Positions 8,890-17,007 of a stretch of DNA of 64,000 nucleotides are shown piece after piece (within the stretch, counting starts at the first letter, position 1; each line of letters opens with the position of its first letter). The notes beneath the pieces were generated by a model. It ran no database searches. It had not been told where the DNA came from and saw only the letters and a list, made by a program, of their open reading frames with translations. This DNA comes from Amycolatopsis sp. A133. GTDB taxonomy: Bacteria; Actinomycetota; Actinomycetes; Mycobacteriales; Pseudonocardiaceae. The translations under genes and the position numbers were made by a program. The stretch covers positions 1 through 64,000 of the forward strand of contig NZ_JAVHJU010000041.1 of assembly GCF_031082405.1 (NCBI RefSeq), in the 5' to 3' direction.

Positions 8890-10330
8890 CCCCAAGGGCT
8901 TTCTGACCACCACCCGCGAAGAGCCGAAGCGCCGTCCGGTCGACCTGCGGCTGATGGACTGGCGCGAGGTCTACGAAGACTTCGCCACCACCAAGCTGGA
9001 GAAGCAGGCCGGCCGCTGCATGGACTGCGGCATCCCGTTCTGCCACCAGGGCTGCCCGCTCGGGAACCTCATCCCGGAGTGGAACACGCTGGTCTGGCGG
9101 GACGACTGGCGCCAGGCCATCGAACGGCTGCACGCGACCAACAACTTCCCGGAGTTCACCGGCACCCTGTGCCCCGCTCCGTGCGAAACCGCGTGCGTGC
9201 TGGGGATCAACGACGACCCGGTGACGATCAAGCGCGTCGAGATCTCCATCATCGACCGCGCCTTCGAAGAGGGCTGGGTGACGCCGCAGCCGCCGACCGC
9301 CCGCACGGGCAAGAAGGTCGCGGTCGTCGGGTCCGGCCCGTCGGGACTTGCCGCGGCGCAGCAGCTCACGCGCGCGGGCCACAGCGTCGTGGTCCTCGAG
9401 CGGGCCGACAAGATCGGCGGGCTGCTGCGCTACGGCATCCCCGAGTTCAAGATGGAGAAGCACCGGCTCGACCGCCGTCTCGCGCAGATGGCGGCCGAGG
9501 GCACGGAGTTCCGGACGTCGGTGAACGTCGGCGTGGACCTGCCGGTTCCGGAGCTCCTGGCGCACGACGCCGTGGTGCTGGCCGGTGGCGCGACCGACTG
9601 GCGCGACCTGCCGATCCCCGGCCGTGAGCTCGACGGCATCCACCAGGCGATGGAGTTCCTGCCGCCGGCCAACCGGGTCGCCGCGGGCGAGCTGGAGAAG
9701 TCGCCGATCGACGCCTCCGGGCTGGACGTCGTCGTCATCGGTGGCGGCGACACGGGCGCGGACTGCGTCGGGACGTCGCACCGCCAGGGCGCGCGTTCGG
9801 TGACGCAGCTGGAGATCATGCCCAAGCCGCCGGAGTCCCGCTCGGACGTCCACCCGTGGCCGACGTACCCGATGATCTACCGGGTGTCCTCGGCGCACGA
9901 AGAGGGCGGCGAGCGGCTCTACGCGGTGAACACGCAGGAGTTCCTGGGCGACGCTTCCGGCCGGGTGCGCGCGCTGAAGCTGGTCGAGGTCCGCAACGAG
10001 GGCGGCAAGTTCGTCCCGGTGCCCGGCTCGGAACGCGAGCTGCCGGCGCAGCTCGTCCTGCTGGCGATGGGTTTCCTCGGGCCGCAGAAGAAGGGCCTCA
10101 TCGAGGACCTCGGCGTCGAGCTGGACGCGCGCGGCAACGTGGCCCGCGACAAGGCGTTCAAGACGAGCCTGGACAACGTGTTCGTCGCCGGCGACATGGG
10201 CCGCGGCCAGTCGCTGATCGTCTGGGCGATCGCGGAGGGCCGCAGCGCCGCGGCCGGCGTCGACGCCTACCTGACCGGGCGCGAGGTGCTGCCCCGGCCG
10301 ATCGCGCCGACGGACCGGCCGATCGGGTGA
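8882..10330 (+). CDS. gltD: Glutamate synthase small (beta) subunit, NADPH-dependent
   Basis: The 482-residue flavoprotein feeds electrons from NADPH to GltB. The N-terminal iron-sulfur cysteines are visible (Cys46, Cys49, Cys54, Cys58 in RCMDCGIPFCHQGCPLGN; Cys97, Cys101 and Cys105 follow). The FAD-binding GSGPSG motif is at residues 150-155. A second dinucleotide site (VVVIGGGDTGADC) binds NADPH. The C-terminal VFVAGDMGRGQSLIVWAI block closes the FAD site. Its ATG lies inside the end of gltB (8-bp overlap). A strong terminator hairpin follows the stop codon, so the operon appears to be just gltBD. Confidence 0.97.
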   Translation: MADPKGFLTTTREEPKRRPVDLRLMDWREVYEDFATTKLEKQAGRCMDCGIPFCHQGCPLGNLIPEWNTLVWRDDWRQAIERLHATNNFPEFTGTLCPAPCETACVLGINDDPVTIKRVEISIIDRAFEEGWVTPQPPTARTGKKVAVVGSGPSGLAAAQQLTRAGHSVVVLERADKIGGLLRYGIPEFKMEKHRLDRRLAQMAAEGTEFRTSVNVGVDLPVPELLAHDAVVLAGGATDWRDLPIPGRELDGIHQAMEFLPPANRVAAGELEKSPIDASGLDVVVIGGGDTGADCVGTSHRQGARSVTQLEIMPKPPESRSDVHPWPTYPMIYRVSSAHEEGGERLYAVNTQEFLGDASGRVRALKLVEVRNEGGKFVPVPGSERELPAQLVLLAMGFLGPQKKGLIEDLGVELDARGNVARDKAFKTSLDNVFVAGDMGRGQSLIVWAIAEGRSAAAGVDAYLTGREVLPRPIAPTDRPIG

Positions 10331-10336
10331 GACCCG

Positions 10337-10376
10337 GCGCCGGCGGAGGTGTCATCGTCGCCACCTCCGCCGGCGC
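10337..10376. terminator. Bidirectional terminator between gltD and the SDR gene
   Basis: A perfect 14-bp stem (GCGCCGGCGGAGGT at 10337-10350 with its complement at 10363-10376, extendable by one pair) encloses a 10-12 nt loop. It lies between two convergent genes, 6 bp after the gltD stop and 11 bp from the stop of the leftward gene, so it can serve both. Confidence 0.85.
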
Positions 10377-10387
10377 TGTTCCACTGT

Positions 10388-11260
10388 TCAGCCGTAGTAC
10401 CCCTTCTCGAGGTCGTCCAGCAGCCCCGGCTGCGTGGGCCGCCAGCCGAGCAGGTCCCGGGTCAGCGCACTGGACGCCGGCTGGTCGAGCGCCAGTATCC
10501 CGCCGAGGAAGCCCAGCTCCCCGGCGGTCACGGACGTGACCGGCAGCCCGAGGCGGCGGCCGGCCACCTCGGCGATGGCGCGGATCGGCACGCCTTCGTC
10601 GCCCACCGCGTGCAGCACCGCACCCGCCGGGGCCTGCTCCAGGGCCAGGCGGAACAGGTGGGCGGCGTCGAGGACGTGCACCGCGGGCCAGCGCTGGGTC
10701 CCGTCACCGACGTACGCCGCGATGCCCTTCTCGCGGCCCAGCTCCACCAGGCGGGCGATGAGCCCGTGGGCGTCGCCCTCGCCGTGCACCGAACGCGGCA
10801 GCCGCACGAGGGACGCGCGGACCCCGCGCTCGGCCGTCTTCAGCACGGCACGGGCGACGTCCCCCCGGCCGGCCACCGGGCCCGCGAAGACGGAGTCGTC
10901 CCGTTCGGTCGCCGGGCGTCCGGGCACCATCGGCGTTCCCGAGGCAGCGGCGAAGGGCTTGCCCGCCAGCTCGGCGCCCAGGGCACCGACCACGGCCGCG
11001 TCCGTCCGGATCGCGGCGTCCATCCGGCTGAAGTCGTGGCCGAAGGCGAGGTGGACGACGCCGTCGGCCTCCCGGGCGCCCGCTTTCAGCGTTTCGAGGT
11101 CGTCCAGCTCGCCGCGGAGCACGTCGGCACCCATGGCGGCGACGGCGGCCGCCGAGGCGTCCGACCGGGCGAGCCCGAGGACCCGGTGCCCCGCGGCGAG
11201 GAGCTCGGGGACGAGAGCCGAGCCGATCCAGCCCGACGCGCCGGTGACGAAGACACGCAT
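10388..11260 (-). CDS. SDR family NAD(P)-dependent oxidoreductase/epimerase-like
   Basis: The 290-residue protein begins MRVFVTGASGWIGSALVPEL, the TGxxGxxG nucleotide site of extended short-chain dehydrogenases/epimerases. The segment LRGELDDLETL supplies the usual acidic residue of NmrA/epimerase-type proteins. The canonical YxxxK pair is not evident in the middle, so the protein may belong to an atypical or non-catalytic class. A ribosome site (AGGGAGAA) precedes the ATG. It is divergent from a TetR gene 84 bp away and shares an inverted repeat with it, so it is the likely regulatory target. The substrate is unknown. Confidence 0.85.
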   Translation of the reverse strand: MRVFVTGASGWIGSALVPELLAAGHRVLGLARSDASAAAVAAMGADVLRGELDDLETLKAGAREADGVVHLAFGHDFSRMDAAIRTDAAVVGALGAELAGKPFAAASGTPMVPGRPATERDDSVFAGPVAGRGDVARAVLKTAERGVRASLVRLPRSVHGEGDAHGLIARLVELGREKGIAAYVGDGTQRWPAVHVLDAAHLFRLALEQAPAGAVLHAVGDEGVPIRAIAEVAGRRLGLPVTSVTAGELGFLGGILALDQPASSALTRDLLGWRPTQPGLLDDLEKGYYG

Positions 11261-11276
11261 GGAGGTTCTCCCTTTG

Positions 11277-11330
11277 TGATGACACTAGATGACATCACCG
11301 TAGCACGTGTGACGACACCAAGTGTCATCG
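11277..11330. promoter_or_regulatory. Shared promoter/operator between the SDR and TetR genes
   Basis: TGATGACACT (11277-11286) and its inverted complement AGTGTCATCG (11321-11330, one mismatched end) flank the gap between divergent starts. A further GATGACATCA copy lies at 11288-11297. Such repeats between a TetR gene and its neighbour are usually where the repressor binds; that is an inference here. Confidence 0.55.
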
Positions 11331-11344
11331 CCTAGGGTGGGGGG

Positions 11345-11917
11345 ATGAGCCGCTGGGAGCCGAACGCGCGCGAGCGTCTGCTGGACGCCGCGCTCGACCT
11401 GTTCGGCGAGCGGGGGTACGACAGCGTCACGGTCGCCGAGATCGCCGAGCGCGCCGGGCTGACCAAGCGGACCTTCTTCCGTCACTTCACGGACAAGCGC
11501 GAAGTGCTCTTCGCGGGTCAGGAACCCCTCAGCCGCATCTTCGCCGAGACGATCGCGGACGCCCCGGCCTCGGCCACCCCCATCGAGGCGGTCGCGGCCG
11601 CACTGGCGGCGGCCACGGCAGCCTTGGGACCGCAACGGCGGGAGCGGGCCCGCCAGGTCCGGACCGTGGTCGCCGGCCACACCGACCTGCGCGAGCGCGA
11701 ACTCCTCAAGCTCGCGACGCTGAGGGCTGCCATGGCCGGCGCCCTGCGCGAACGCGGCGTCCCGGACCCGGCGGCCACGTTGGCCGCGGAGATCGGCGGC
11801 CTCGCGTTCTCGACGGCGTTCAGCCGCTGGGTGGCCCCGGCCAACGACCAGGACTTCCCCACGCTCACGGCCGAGTCCCTGGCGGAACTGATGGCGGCGA
11901 CCGCCACGCTCGGCTGA
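11345..11917 (+). CDS. TetR/AcrR family transcriptional regulator
   Basis: The 190-residue protein has the TetR helix-turn-helix in its first ~60 residues: RERLLDAALDLFGERGYDSVTVAEIAERAGLTKRTFFRHF, followed by TDKREVLF. The C-terminal ligand domain is Ala-rich and not recognisable by substrate. It is divergent from the SDR gene, with inverted repeats in the gap, and most likely represses both itself and that gene in response to an unknown ligand. The start at 11345 follows a G-rich ribosome site. Confidence 0.93.
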   Translation: MSRWEPNARERLLDAALDLFGERGYDSVTVAEIAERAGLTKRTFFRHFTDKREVLFAGQEPLSRIFAETIADAPASATPIEAVAAALAAATAALGPQRRERARQVRTVVAGHTDLRERELLKLATLRAAMAGALRERGVPDPAATLAAEIGGLAFSTAFSRWVAPANDQDFPTLTAESLAELMAATATLG

Positions 11918-12114
11918 GGCGTCCTAGTACGCGGCGCGGCCGGGAGGGACGGGCCGATCGCGGGAGTTCGCCGGGATAGGTAAGGGAACCGGGGGCCGGC
12001 GCCCGGACGCTCCCCGCACCGGCCACGCGGCGGTCGCCCGCCGGGTAACTACCGGTGGGCCTCCCGCCGCGCCGCCGGGGACCAGCGGGCCCGGTGACCG
12101 TCCTCAGTGGACAA

Positions 12115-13116
12115 TCAGCCGGCCTGGAGGCTGTCCAGGAGTGCGCTGCCCAGCGGAGTCAGCGAGTGCAGCACGGTGTTGCGCTCCCGGTGCGTGATGA
12201 TCAGCCCCGCCCGCCGCAGCACCGTGGTGTGCTTGCTGGCCGCCGAGGGCGTGACCCCCAGCCGTGCCGCCAGTTCCGACGTCGAGCAGCCGACCGCCAG
12301 GATCGTCAGCGCCGCCGCGCGGGTCGGGCCCAGCAGGTCCGCCAGCGCGTTGCCCGGCGCCTTGCGGGCGCCCCGGCCCGCGAACCCCGCGGGATGCACG
12401 GCGTGGCGGACGCACGGGTGGTGCAGCCGGGGAATGCCACCGGGGGCGGGCGGCACGAGGGCCGGGCCCACCGAGAAGTACGTCGGGACCACCAGCAGGC
12501 CGGTGCCTTCCGAGGGGAGCGTCCCGGCGATCCGGTCGTCGGTCTCCAGTACCGGCGCCGTCCAGCGCACCTTCGGCCGCAGGCCGGTCAGCAGCGCGTC
12601 GATCCCGCCGTGGAGCAGCACCTGCGTGCGCATCCCGAGGTCCGCGTCCACCTGCGCGCACACGACGTCCCAGCACGGGGCCAGCGCGATTTCGTGGTAG
12701 TCCTGCAACGCCTGGACGAGCCGCGGCAGGCCCGCGGTGTCGCCGTCGGCGAGCGCGGCCGCCCACGCGGGCAGGTCGCGCCCGGCCGGCGCGGTCCGCA
12801 GCGCGGTCTTGAGGTTCACCGCGTCGGTCTTCAGCACCGCGGCGAGCCCGGACTCCAGGTCGTACCGGCCCGCGGCGGGCAACAGGAACTCCGGGACCGG
12901 CGCGTCCGGGCGGCAGAGCCACAACAGCACCGACGCCGAGTCCGGCAGACCCTGGCGCACCCGGTGGCGCCACCGGGTGAACGCCGCCGACGCCGCGTGG
13001 CGGCCGCCGTCGCGCCGCTGCAGCACCTGCAGGCTCCCGGTCAGCTCGCCCATCGGATCGGCCGCGGCCGCCAGGCGGGTGCGGACGAGGTCCTGCAACG
13101 TCAGTCCGATGCGCAC
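12115..13116 (-). CDS. ArsR-like winged-helix regulator with DUF5937-type N-terminus
   Basis: The 333-residue protein has an N-terminal region of the DUF5937 type (IGLTLQDLVRTRLAAAADPMGEL) and a C-terminal winged helix-turn-helix at about residues 265-330 (STSELAARLGVTPSAASKHTTVLRRAGLI, then a HRERNTVLHSLTPLG wing). This arrangement is common among large ArsR-type regulators of mycelial actinomycetes. The GTG start at 13116 is preceded by a GGGGGGAC ribosome site. It stands alone, convergent with the TetR gene. Nothing nearby indicates its target or ligand, and no metal-binding cysteine pair is evident, so it is probably not a metal sensor. Confidence 0.85.
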   Translation of the reverse strand: MRIGLTLQDLVRTRLAAAADPMGELTGSLQVLQRRDGGRHAASAAFTRWRHRVRQGLPDSASVLLWLCRPDAPVPEFLLPAAGRYDLESGLAAVLKTDAVNLKTALRTAPAGRDLPAWAAALADGDTAGLPRLVQALQDYHEIALAPCWDVVCAQVDADLGMRTQVLLHGGIDALLTGLRPKVRWTAPVLETDDRIAGTLPSEGTGLLVVPTYFSVGPALVPPAPGGIPRLHHPCVRHAVHPAGFAGRGARKAPGNALADLLGPTRAAALTILAVGCSTSELAARLGVTPSAASKHTTVLRRAGLIITHRERNTVLHSLTPLGSALLDSLQAG

Positions 13117-13384
13117 GGTCCCCCCGGAGTGTCTGCCGGTCCATCGGCTCCGGATCTCGTTCCGTTACACCGCTGACCTGCGTTTTGGCCCCTCCGGGAA
13201 ATCACCTCGACGGCGGCCGGGCGGCACTGAATGATGTTGGGAAGAGACCGCTTTCGGGGGTTTGACGGTCTCGACGAGGGGGAATCGCCGGCACGGCCAA
13301 GCGCCGGGTCCACTGTGGCCCGGGGCCGGTTGACGCACGCTTTATCCCTTCGTCGTCATCGGTGAAGCGACGGATAGGGGAACC

Positions 13385-14020
13385 ATGACGAAGATGAAGC
13401 GCCTGATGGTGACGGTTGCCGCGGCGGCCGGCCTGTTCGGCCTGGTGGCAGTGCCGCAGGCCGGTGCCGAGCAGGTGGACGGCCAGGGGGACGTGCAGGT
13501 CCACACGCTGGCCGGGGGGATCAAGCTGCGGCCCGCGAAGGTGGGTGCCGCCCACCGGTCCACCGCCGGGGTCGCCGGCGCCCAGGTCGCCGAGGCGGAC
13601 GCCTACCTGATCGAGTCGGCCGCCTTCGGCCGCTGCTGGGACGCCGACCTCGGCACGATCAACGCCAACGGCACGATCATGGCGCTGTGGGACTGCAACG
13701 TCTACGCCGCCAACCAGGCGTTCTACATCACCCGGAACCCGGAGGGCTACCTCCGCTTCCAGAACGTGCAGAGCGGCCGGTACCTCGAGGCCGACGGCCT
13801 CAACCTCGGCCAGAACGGCACGAAGGTCCAGCTGTGGGACTTCCAGCCGGGCGGCAAGAACCAGTGGTGGCTCGACACCGTGAACCCGGAGGGCTACCTG
13901 CGGCTGCAGAACCCCGCGAACAACCGCTACCTGACCGGCGAAGGCTCGGTCGGCGGCAACGGCACGCGGATGCAGCTGTGGGACTTCATGGCGGGCGCCA
14001 AGTCCCAGTGGTGGTTCTGA
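13385..14020 (+). CDS. Secreted RICIN-type beta-trefoil lectin domain protein
   Basis: The 211-residue product starts with a basic stretch (MTKMKRLM) and a hydrophobic core ending near AGAEQ, a Sec signal. Residues ~80-211 form a three-repeat beta-trefoil: each repeat has a G-R/N-x-L/W segment, an NGT segment and a QxW-like end (NQAFYI, NQWWLD, SQWWF). This is the RICIN/CBM13-like pattern, so a sugar-binding extracellular role is likely. No catalytic domain is attached, which is unusual but not rare. A TTGACG at 13330 could be a -35 box. A T-tailed terminator follows the gene, so it is a single-gene transcript. Confidence 0.85.
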   Translation: MTKMKRLMVTVAAAAGLFGLVAVPQAGAEQVDGQGDVQVHTLAGGIKLRPAKVGAAHRSTAGVAGAQVAEADAYLIESAAFGRCWDADLGTINANGTIMALWDCNVYAANQAFYITRNPEGYLRFQNVQSGRYLEADGLNLGQNGTKVQLWDFQPGGKNQWWLDTVNPEGYLRLQNPANNRYLTGEGSVGGNGTRMQLWDFMAGAKSQWWF

Positions 14021-14036
14021 TCCGGCAGGCGAGGTG

Positions 14037-14070
14037 AAACGCGGGCCCCGGCCGGGGCCCGCGTTTTCTT
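14037..14070 (+). terminator. Rho-independent terminator after the RICIN gene
   Basis: A perfect 13-bp stem (AAACGCGGGCCCC at 14037-14049, complement at 14054-14066) with a GGCC centre is followed by TTTTCTTTT. It starts 17 bp after the stop codon. Confidence 0.9.
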
Positions 14071-14153
14071 TTCCGCAAAAAATGTCGCGCTCAACTTAAT
14101 CTTTCGTGTGAAACCGCCGGACGGGTGGCACGCCGCGCTCCGGCACTGCACTC

Positions 14154-14245
14154 TGTAATCAGGGGACCCGGTCGGCCGAGGGGGGATTCCGGTCGGCCGG
14201 GTGCCCGCCGAGAGGCGGGCTTTTTTCACACGGGAGGGGACCCGA
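14154..14245 (+). promoter_or_regulatory. DyP leader with attenuator-like terminator just before the start codon
   Basis: TGTAAT at 14154-14159 may be a -10 box. The putative leader then has two hairpins: 14167-14178 pairs with 14190-14201 if G-U pairs are allowed, and GCCCGCC (14203-14209) pairs with GGCGGGC (14214-14220) and is followed by TTTTTT (14221-14226). The second is a textbook intrinsic terminator, only 19 nt before the ATG and 5 nt before the ribosome site GGGAGGGGA. A terminator there implies conditional read-through. Confidence 0.55.
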
Positions 14246-15643
14246 ATGAGTGTCGATCTGTCCACCACGCTGTCCTGGACCACGGCGACCGGCGACGCCG
14301 CCACGATGCTCGGCGAACTGCAGCCGAACATCCTCAAGGCCCACGTCCGCGACCACCTGTCCGCGCTGTTCCTGTCCTTCGGGGACGCCGCGGAGGCGAG
14401 GGCCTTCCTCGTCTCGGTCACCGGGAAGATGAAGTCCGCCAAGGCCCACCTCGACGAGGTCGGCGCGTTCAAGGCCGGGGACGCCGCGGGAACGCCGTAC
14501 GTCGGGGTCGGGCTCACCGCGGCCGGCTACCACGCTCTCGGCGTCGAGAACTTCCCGCAGGACGAGGCTTTCCTGCGCGGGATGACGGCACCGGACACGC
14601 GGCGGAAGCTGAACGACCCGCCGCGCTCGACGTTCGATCCGGGCTACCGCGGGGAAATCCACGCCGTTGTGCTCGTCGGCGACGCCACCGACAAAGCAAT
14701 GGCCGCACGCCGCAACGAACTCCTCGGCCTGCTGCCGGACTCGGCCACCGTGCTCGCGGAGGAAACCGGCCTCGGCCGGGTCAACGCGCGCGGCGAAGGG
14801 ATCGAGCACTTCGGGTACGTCGACGGCCGCAGCCAGCCGCTGTTCCTCACCGAAGACGTCGACGCGGAGAAGAACAACACCGACGGCATCAACGTGTGGA
14901 ACCCGGCGGCGCCGCTCGAGCAGGTACTGGTGCCGGACACCGCGGCGCCGGATCCCGGAGTGCATTTCGGCAGCTATTTCGTTTTCCGCAAACTGGAACA
15001 GAACGTCCGGCGGTTCAAGCAGGCCGAAGCGGACTTGGCCGACACGCTCGGCCTGACCGGCGAAGACCGCGAGCGGGCCGGGGCGATGCTCATCGGCCGG
15101 TTCGAGGACGGCACGCCGCTGACCACCCAGCGGGAAGACGGCGCGGAAAGCCCGGTGTCGAACAACTTCACCTACGACAGCGACCGCGCCGCGCTGAAGT
15201 GCCCGTTCCAGGCGCACATCCGCAAGACCAACCCGCGCGGTTCCGGCGGCGCCGAAGACCCGGCCGGCGAGCGGCGGCACCTGATGGCCCGCCGCGGCGT
15301 CACGTACGGGGAGCGCCCGGACGACCCGAACGCCGAAGTGCCGCCCGCGGCGCGGCCGAGCGGCGGCGTCGGGCTGCTGTTCATGGCCTTCAACTCACGA
15401 CTGGGCAACCAGTTCGAGTTCACGCAGGCGGTCTGGGCGGACAACCCGGGCTTCCCGATCGTCGACGGCGTCACGCCGGGGCTGGACCCGGTGATCGGCC
15501 AGGGCGAGCGCGGCTCGTCGGACTACACGGTGGACTGGGGCGGCTCGGCGCAGCGGACGGCCGGTCCGGTCCCGCAGTCGGTGACGCTGCGGGGCGGCGA
15601 GTACTTCTTCATGCCGTCGCTGGCCTTCCTGCGCGCACTCTGA
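14246..15643 (+). CDS. DyP-type heme peroxidase
   Basis: The 465-residue protein carries the defining GxxDG motif as GYVDG (residues 190-194, distal Asp193). A probable proximal heme ligand is His324 in CPFQAHIRKTNPR, a block conserved in the long DyP classes. The length fits the larger DyP subclass rather than the ~350-residue type. There is no obvious twin-arginine signal, so it is probably cytoplasmic or encapsulated; no encapsulin gene is near. The start at 14246 is chosen for the GGGAGGGGA ribosome site; a GTG 15 codons upstream would read through the attenuator stem. It is probably involved in peroxide or dye/aromatic oxidation. Confidence 0.93.
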   Translation: MSVDLSTTLSWTTATGDAATMLGELQPNILKAHVRDHLSALFLSFGDAAEARAFLVSVTGKMKSAKAHLDEVGAFKAGDAAGTPYVGVGLTAAGYHALGVENFPQDEAFLRGMTAPDTRRKLNDPPRSTFDPGYRGEIHAVVLVGDATDKAMAARRNELLGLLPDSATVLAEETGLGRVNARGEGIEHFGYVDGRSQPLFLTEDVDAEKNNTDGINVWNPAAPLEQVLVPDTAAPDPGVHFGSYFVFRKLEQNVRRFKQAEADLADTLGLTGEDRERAGAMLIGRFEDGTPLTTQREDGAESPVSNNFTYDSDRAALKCPFQAHIRKTNPRGSGGAEDPAGERRHLMARRGVTYGERPDDPNAEVPPAARPSGGVGLLFMAFNSRLGNQFEFTQAVWADNPGFPIVDGVTPGLDPVIGQGERGSSDYTVDWGGSAQRTAGPVPQSVTLRGGEYFFMPSLAFLRAL

Positions 15644-15644
15644 T

Positions 15645-15684
15645 CGTCGAGGCCACCACCCGGCCCCGGGTGGTGGCCTCGACG
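15645..15684. terminator. Bidirectional terminator between the DyP and ROK genes
   Basis: A perfect 19-bp stem (CGTCGAGGCCACCACCCGG at 15645-15663 with its complement at 15666-15684) has only a 2-nt centre. It fills the gap between two convergent genes and should stop transcription from both sides. Confidence 0.9.
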
Positions 15685-15687
15685 GCG

Positions 15688-16584
15688 TCAGGCTTCGAGC
15701 AGGTCGAAGGCCAGCAGACCGGCGCCCAGCCGCCCGGCTTCGTCGCCCAGCTCGGCGATCCGCAGCTCCGGCATCTTCTGGAACGTCAGGTGCGCGGCCA
15801 GCCACTCCCGCACCGGCTCCAGCACGTAGTCGGCCGCGGTGAACAGGCCACCGCCCAGGACGATCACCTCCGGGCCCAGCAACGTCAGCAGCGTCCGGAT
15901 CCCGTGGCCGAGCCCGTCGAGCGCGTCCTGCACGACCGCGACCGCGACCTCGTCACCCCGGCGGGCCAGCTCGACGACCTCACGAGCGCCGTCGGCCGCG
16001 CGGCCCGTGCGCTCGGTGTAGCGGCGGGCGATCGCGGCCGCCGACGAAATCGCCTCCAGGCAGCCGGTCGCACCGCAGCCGCACTTGCCGGAGTGGCCGA
16101 CGTCGATGTGCCCGACCTCGCCGGCCTGCCCGTGCGCGCGGTGGATCCGGCCGTCGAGCAGCAACGCGGCCGCGATGCCGGTGCCGACCGGGATGAACGC
16201 CGCGTTCGTCGCGCCGCGGCCCGCGCCCACCCGGAACTCGGCGATACCGCCCGCGGTGACGTCGTGGCCGAACGCCACCGGCAGCCCGAGCCGGTCTTCC
16301 AGGAGCTCGCCGAAGCGGACTTCGCGCCAGTCGAGGTTGGCCGAGAAGTGGCAGACGCGCGTCTGCTCGTCGACGATCCCGGGCACGACCACGCCGACCG
16401 CCGCCGGCTGCCCGGTGCCCGCCTGCTCCGCCAGCGCGGCCACGATGTCCGCGGTCTGCGCGGCCAGTGCCGTGCCGTCCGCGCTGCGGGCCGTCTCCGC
16501 GCGCAGTGCTGCCTTGGGCTGGAGCTGCTCGTCGAGCAGAGCCGCCTTGATCGTCGTCCCGCCCACGTCGAGGGCCGCCACCAT
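15688..16584 (-). CDS. ROK family sugar kinase (glucokinase-like)
   Basis: The 298-residue protein starts MVAALDVGGTTIKAAL, the ATP phosphate-binding loop of ROK kinases. It has a GHDVTAGGIAE catalytic region and the ROK zinc motif as CGCGATGCLE after GEVGHIDVGHSG. There is no N-terminal helix-turn-helix, so it is a kinase rather than a ROK repressor. Glucose is the likely substrate. The start could be the ATG at 16584 or a GTG at 16593; neither has a strong ribosome site, so a leaderless message is possible. It is divergent from the cobalamin riboswitch-led cbtBA unit, with no evident functional link. Confidence 0.9.
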   Translation of the reverse strand: MVAALDVGGTTIKAALLDEQLQPKAALRAETARSADGTALAAQTADIVAALAEQAGTGQPAAVGVVVPGIVDEQTRVCHFSANLDWREVRFGELLEDRLGLPVAFGHDVTAGGIAEFRVGAGRGATNAAFIPVGTGIAAALLLDGRIHRAHGQAGEVGHIDVGHSGKCGCGATGCLEAISSAAAIARRYTERTGRAADGAREVVELARRGDEVAVAVVQDALDGLGHGIRTLLTLLGPEVIVLGGGLFTAADYVLEPVREWLAAHLTFQKMPELRIAELGDEAGRLGAGLLAFDLLEA

Positions 16585-16639
16585 TCGAGTCACCGCGGCA
16601 TTGTCACATTGACGCGGCCCGAACGGCGGACCTACGCTC

Positions 16640-16760
16640 AACCGGCCAGACGACGGATTCCGGAACGCGGTGAAAGTCCGCGCGGTCGCGCCACTGTGAC
16701 CCCCGCCAGGGGGAAGCCAGACCCGGACCGTCGTGACCGACCCCGATGAGGCCGCGAAAG
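16640..16760 (+). ncRNA. Cobalamin riboswitch upstream of cbtBA
   Basis: The stretch contains the conserved core GCGGTGAAAGTCCGCGC followed by GTCGCGCCACTGTGA and, further on, a GGAAGCCAGACCCGG B12-box segment. ACGACGG at 16650-16656 can pair with CCGTCGT at 16728-16734 to close the core. The cbtB ribosome site (CGAGGAGG at 16763-16770) lies just beyond, so control is probably at translation start. This ties cobalt import to cobalamin level. Confidence 0.9.
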
Positions 16761-16778
16761 CCCGAGGAGGCCACGCTC

Positions 16779-16988
16779 ATGACCCAGACGGCAGTTCCCG
16801 CCGTTCCGCTCCCGATCCGCATCCCGATCCGTGAGATCGTGCCGTGGGCGGTGTTCGTGGTGCTCCTCGCCTTGATCGCGCTCTACTTCGTGAGCGCCGA
16901 GCAGGGCGCCACCGCGGTGTTCGCGAACATGTACGTCCACGAGTTCGTGCACGACGGCCGGCACCTGCTGGCCTTCCCCTGCCACTGA
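16779..16988 (+). CDS. cbtB: Cobalt transporter subunit CbtB
   Basis: This 69-residue protein has one membrane helix (about residues 18-40, VPWAVFVVLLALIALYFV) and a histidine-rich tail (MYVHEFVHDGRHLLAFPCH), the hallmark of CbtB; the His/Cys residues presumably bind cobalt. The ATG at 16779 follows a strong GAGGAGG. It directly follows a cobalamin riboswitch and is 19 bp before cbtA, matching the known CbtAB arrangement. Confidence 0.92.
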   Translation: MTQTAVPAVPLPIRIPIREIVPWAVFVVLLALIALYFVSAEQGATAVFANMYVHEFVHDGRHLLAFPCH

Positions 16989-17007
16989 TCGGCGGGCACG
17001 TACTCCC

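Noticed and set aside
11918..12114. Terminator between the TetR and DUF5937 genes
   Set aside because: Only a 5-bp stem around GGCCGGCG was found near 11989; too weak to annotate.
16720..16778. Longer cbtB start at 16746 (MRPRKPEE)
   Set aside because: It would overlap the riboswitch region, while the strong GAGGAGG belongs to the ATG at 16779.
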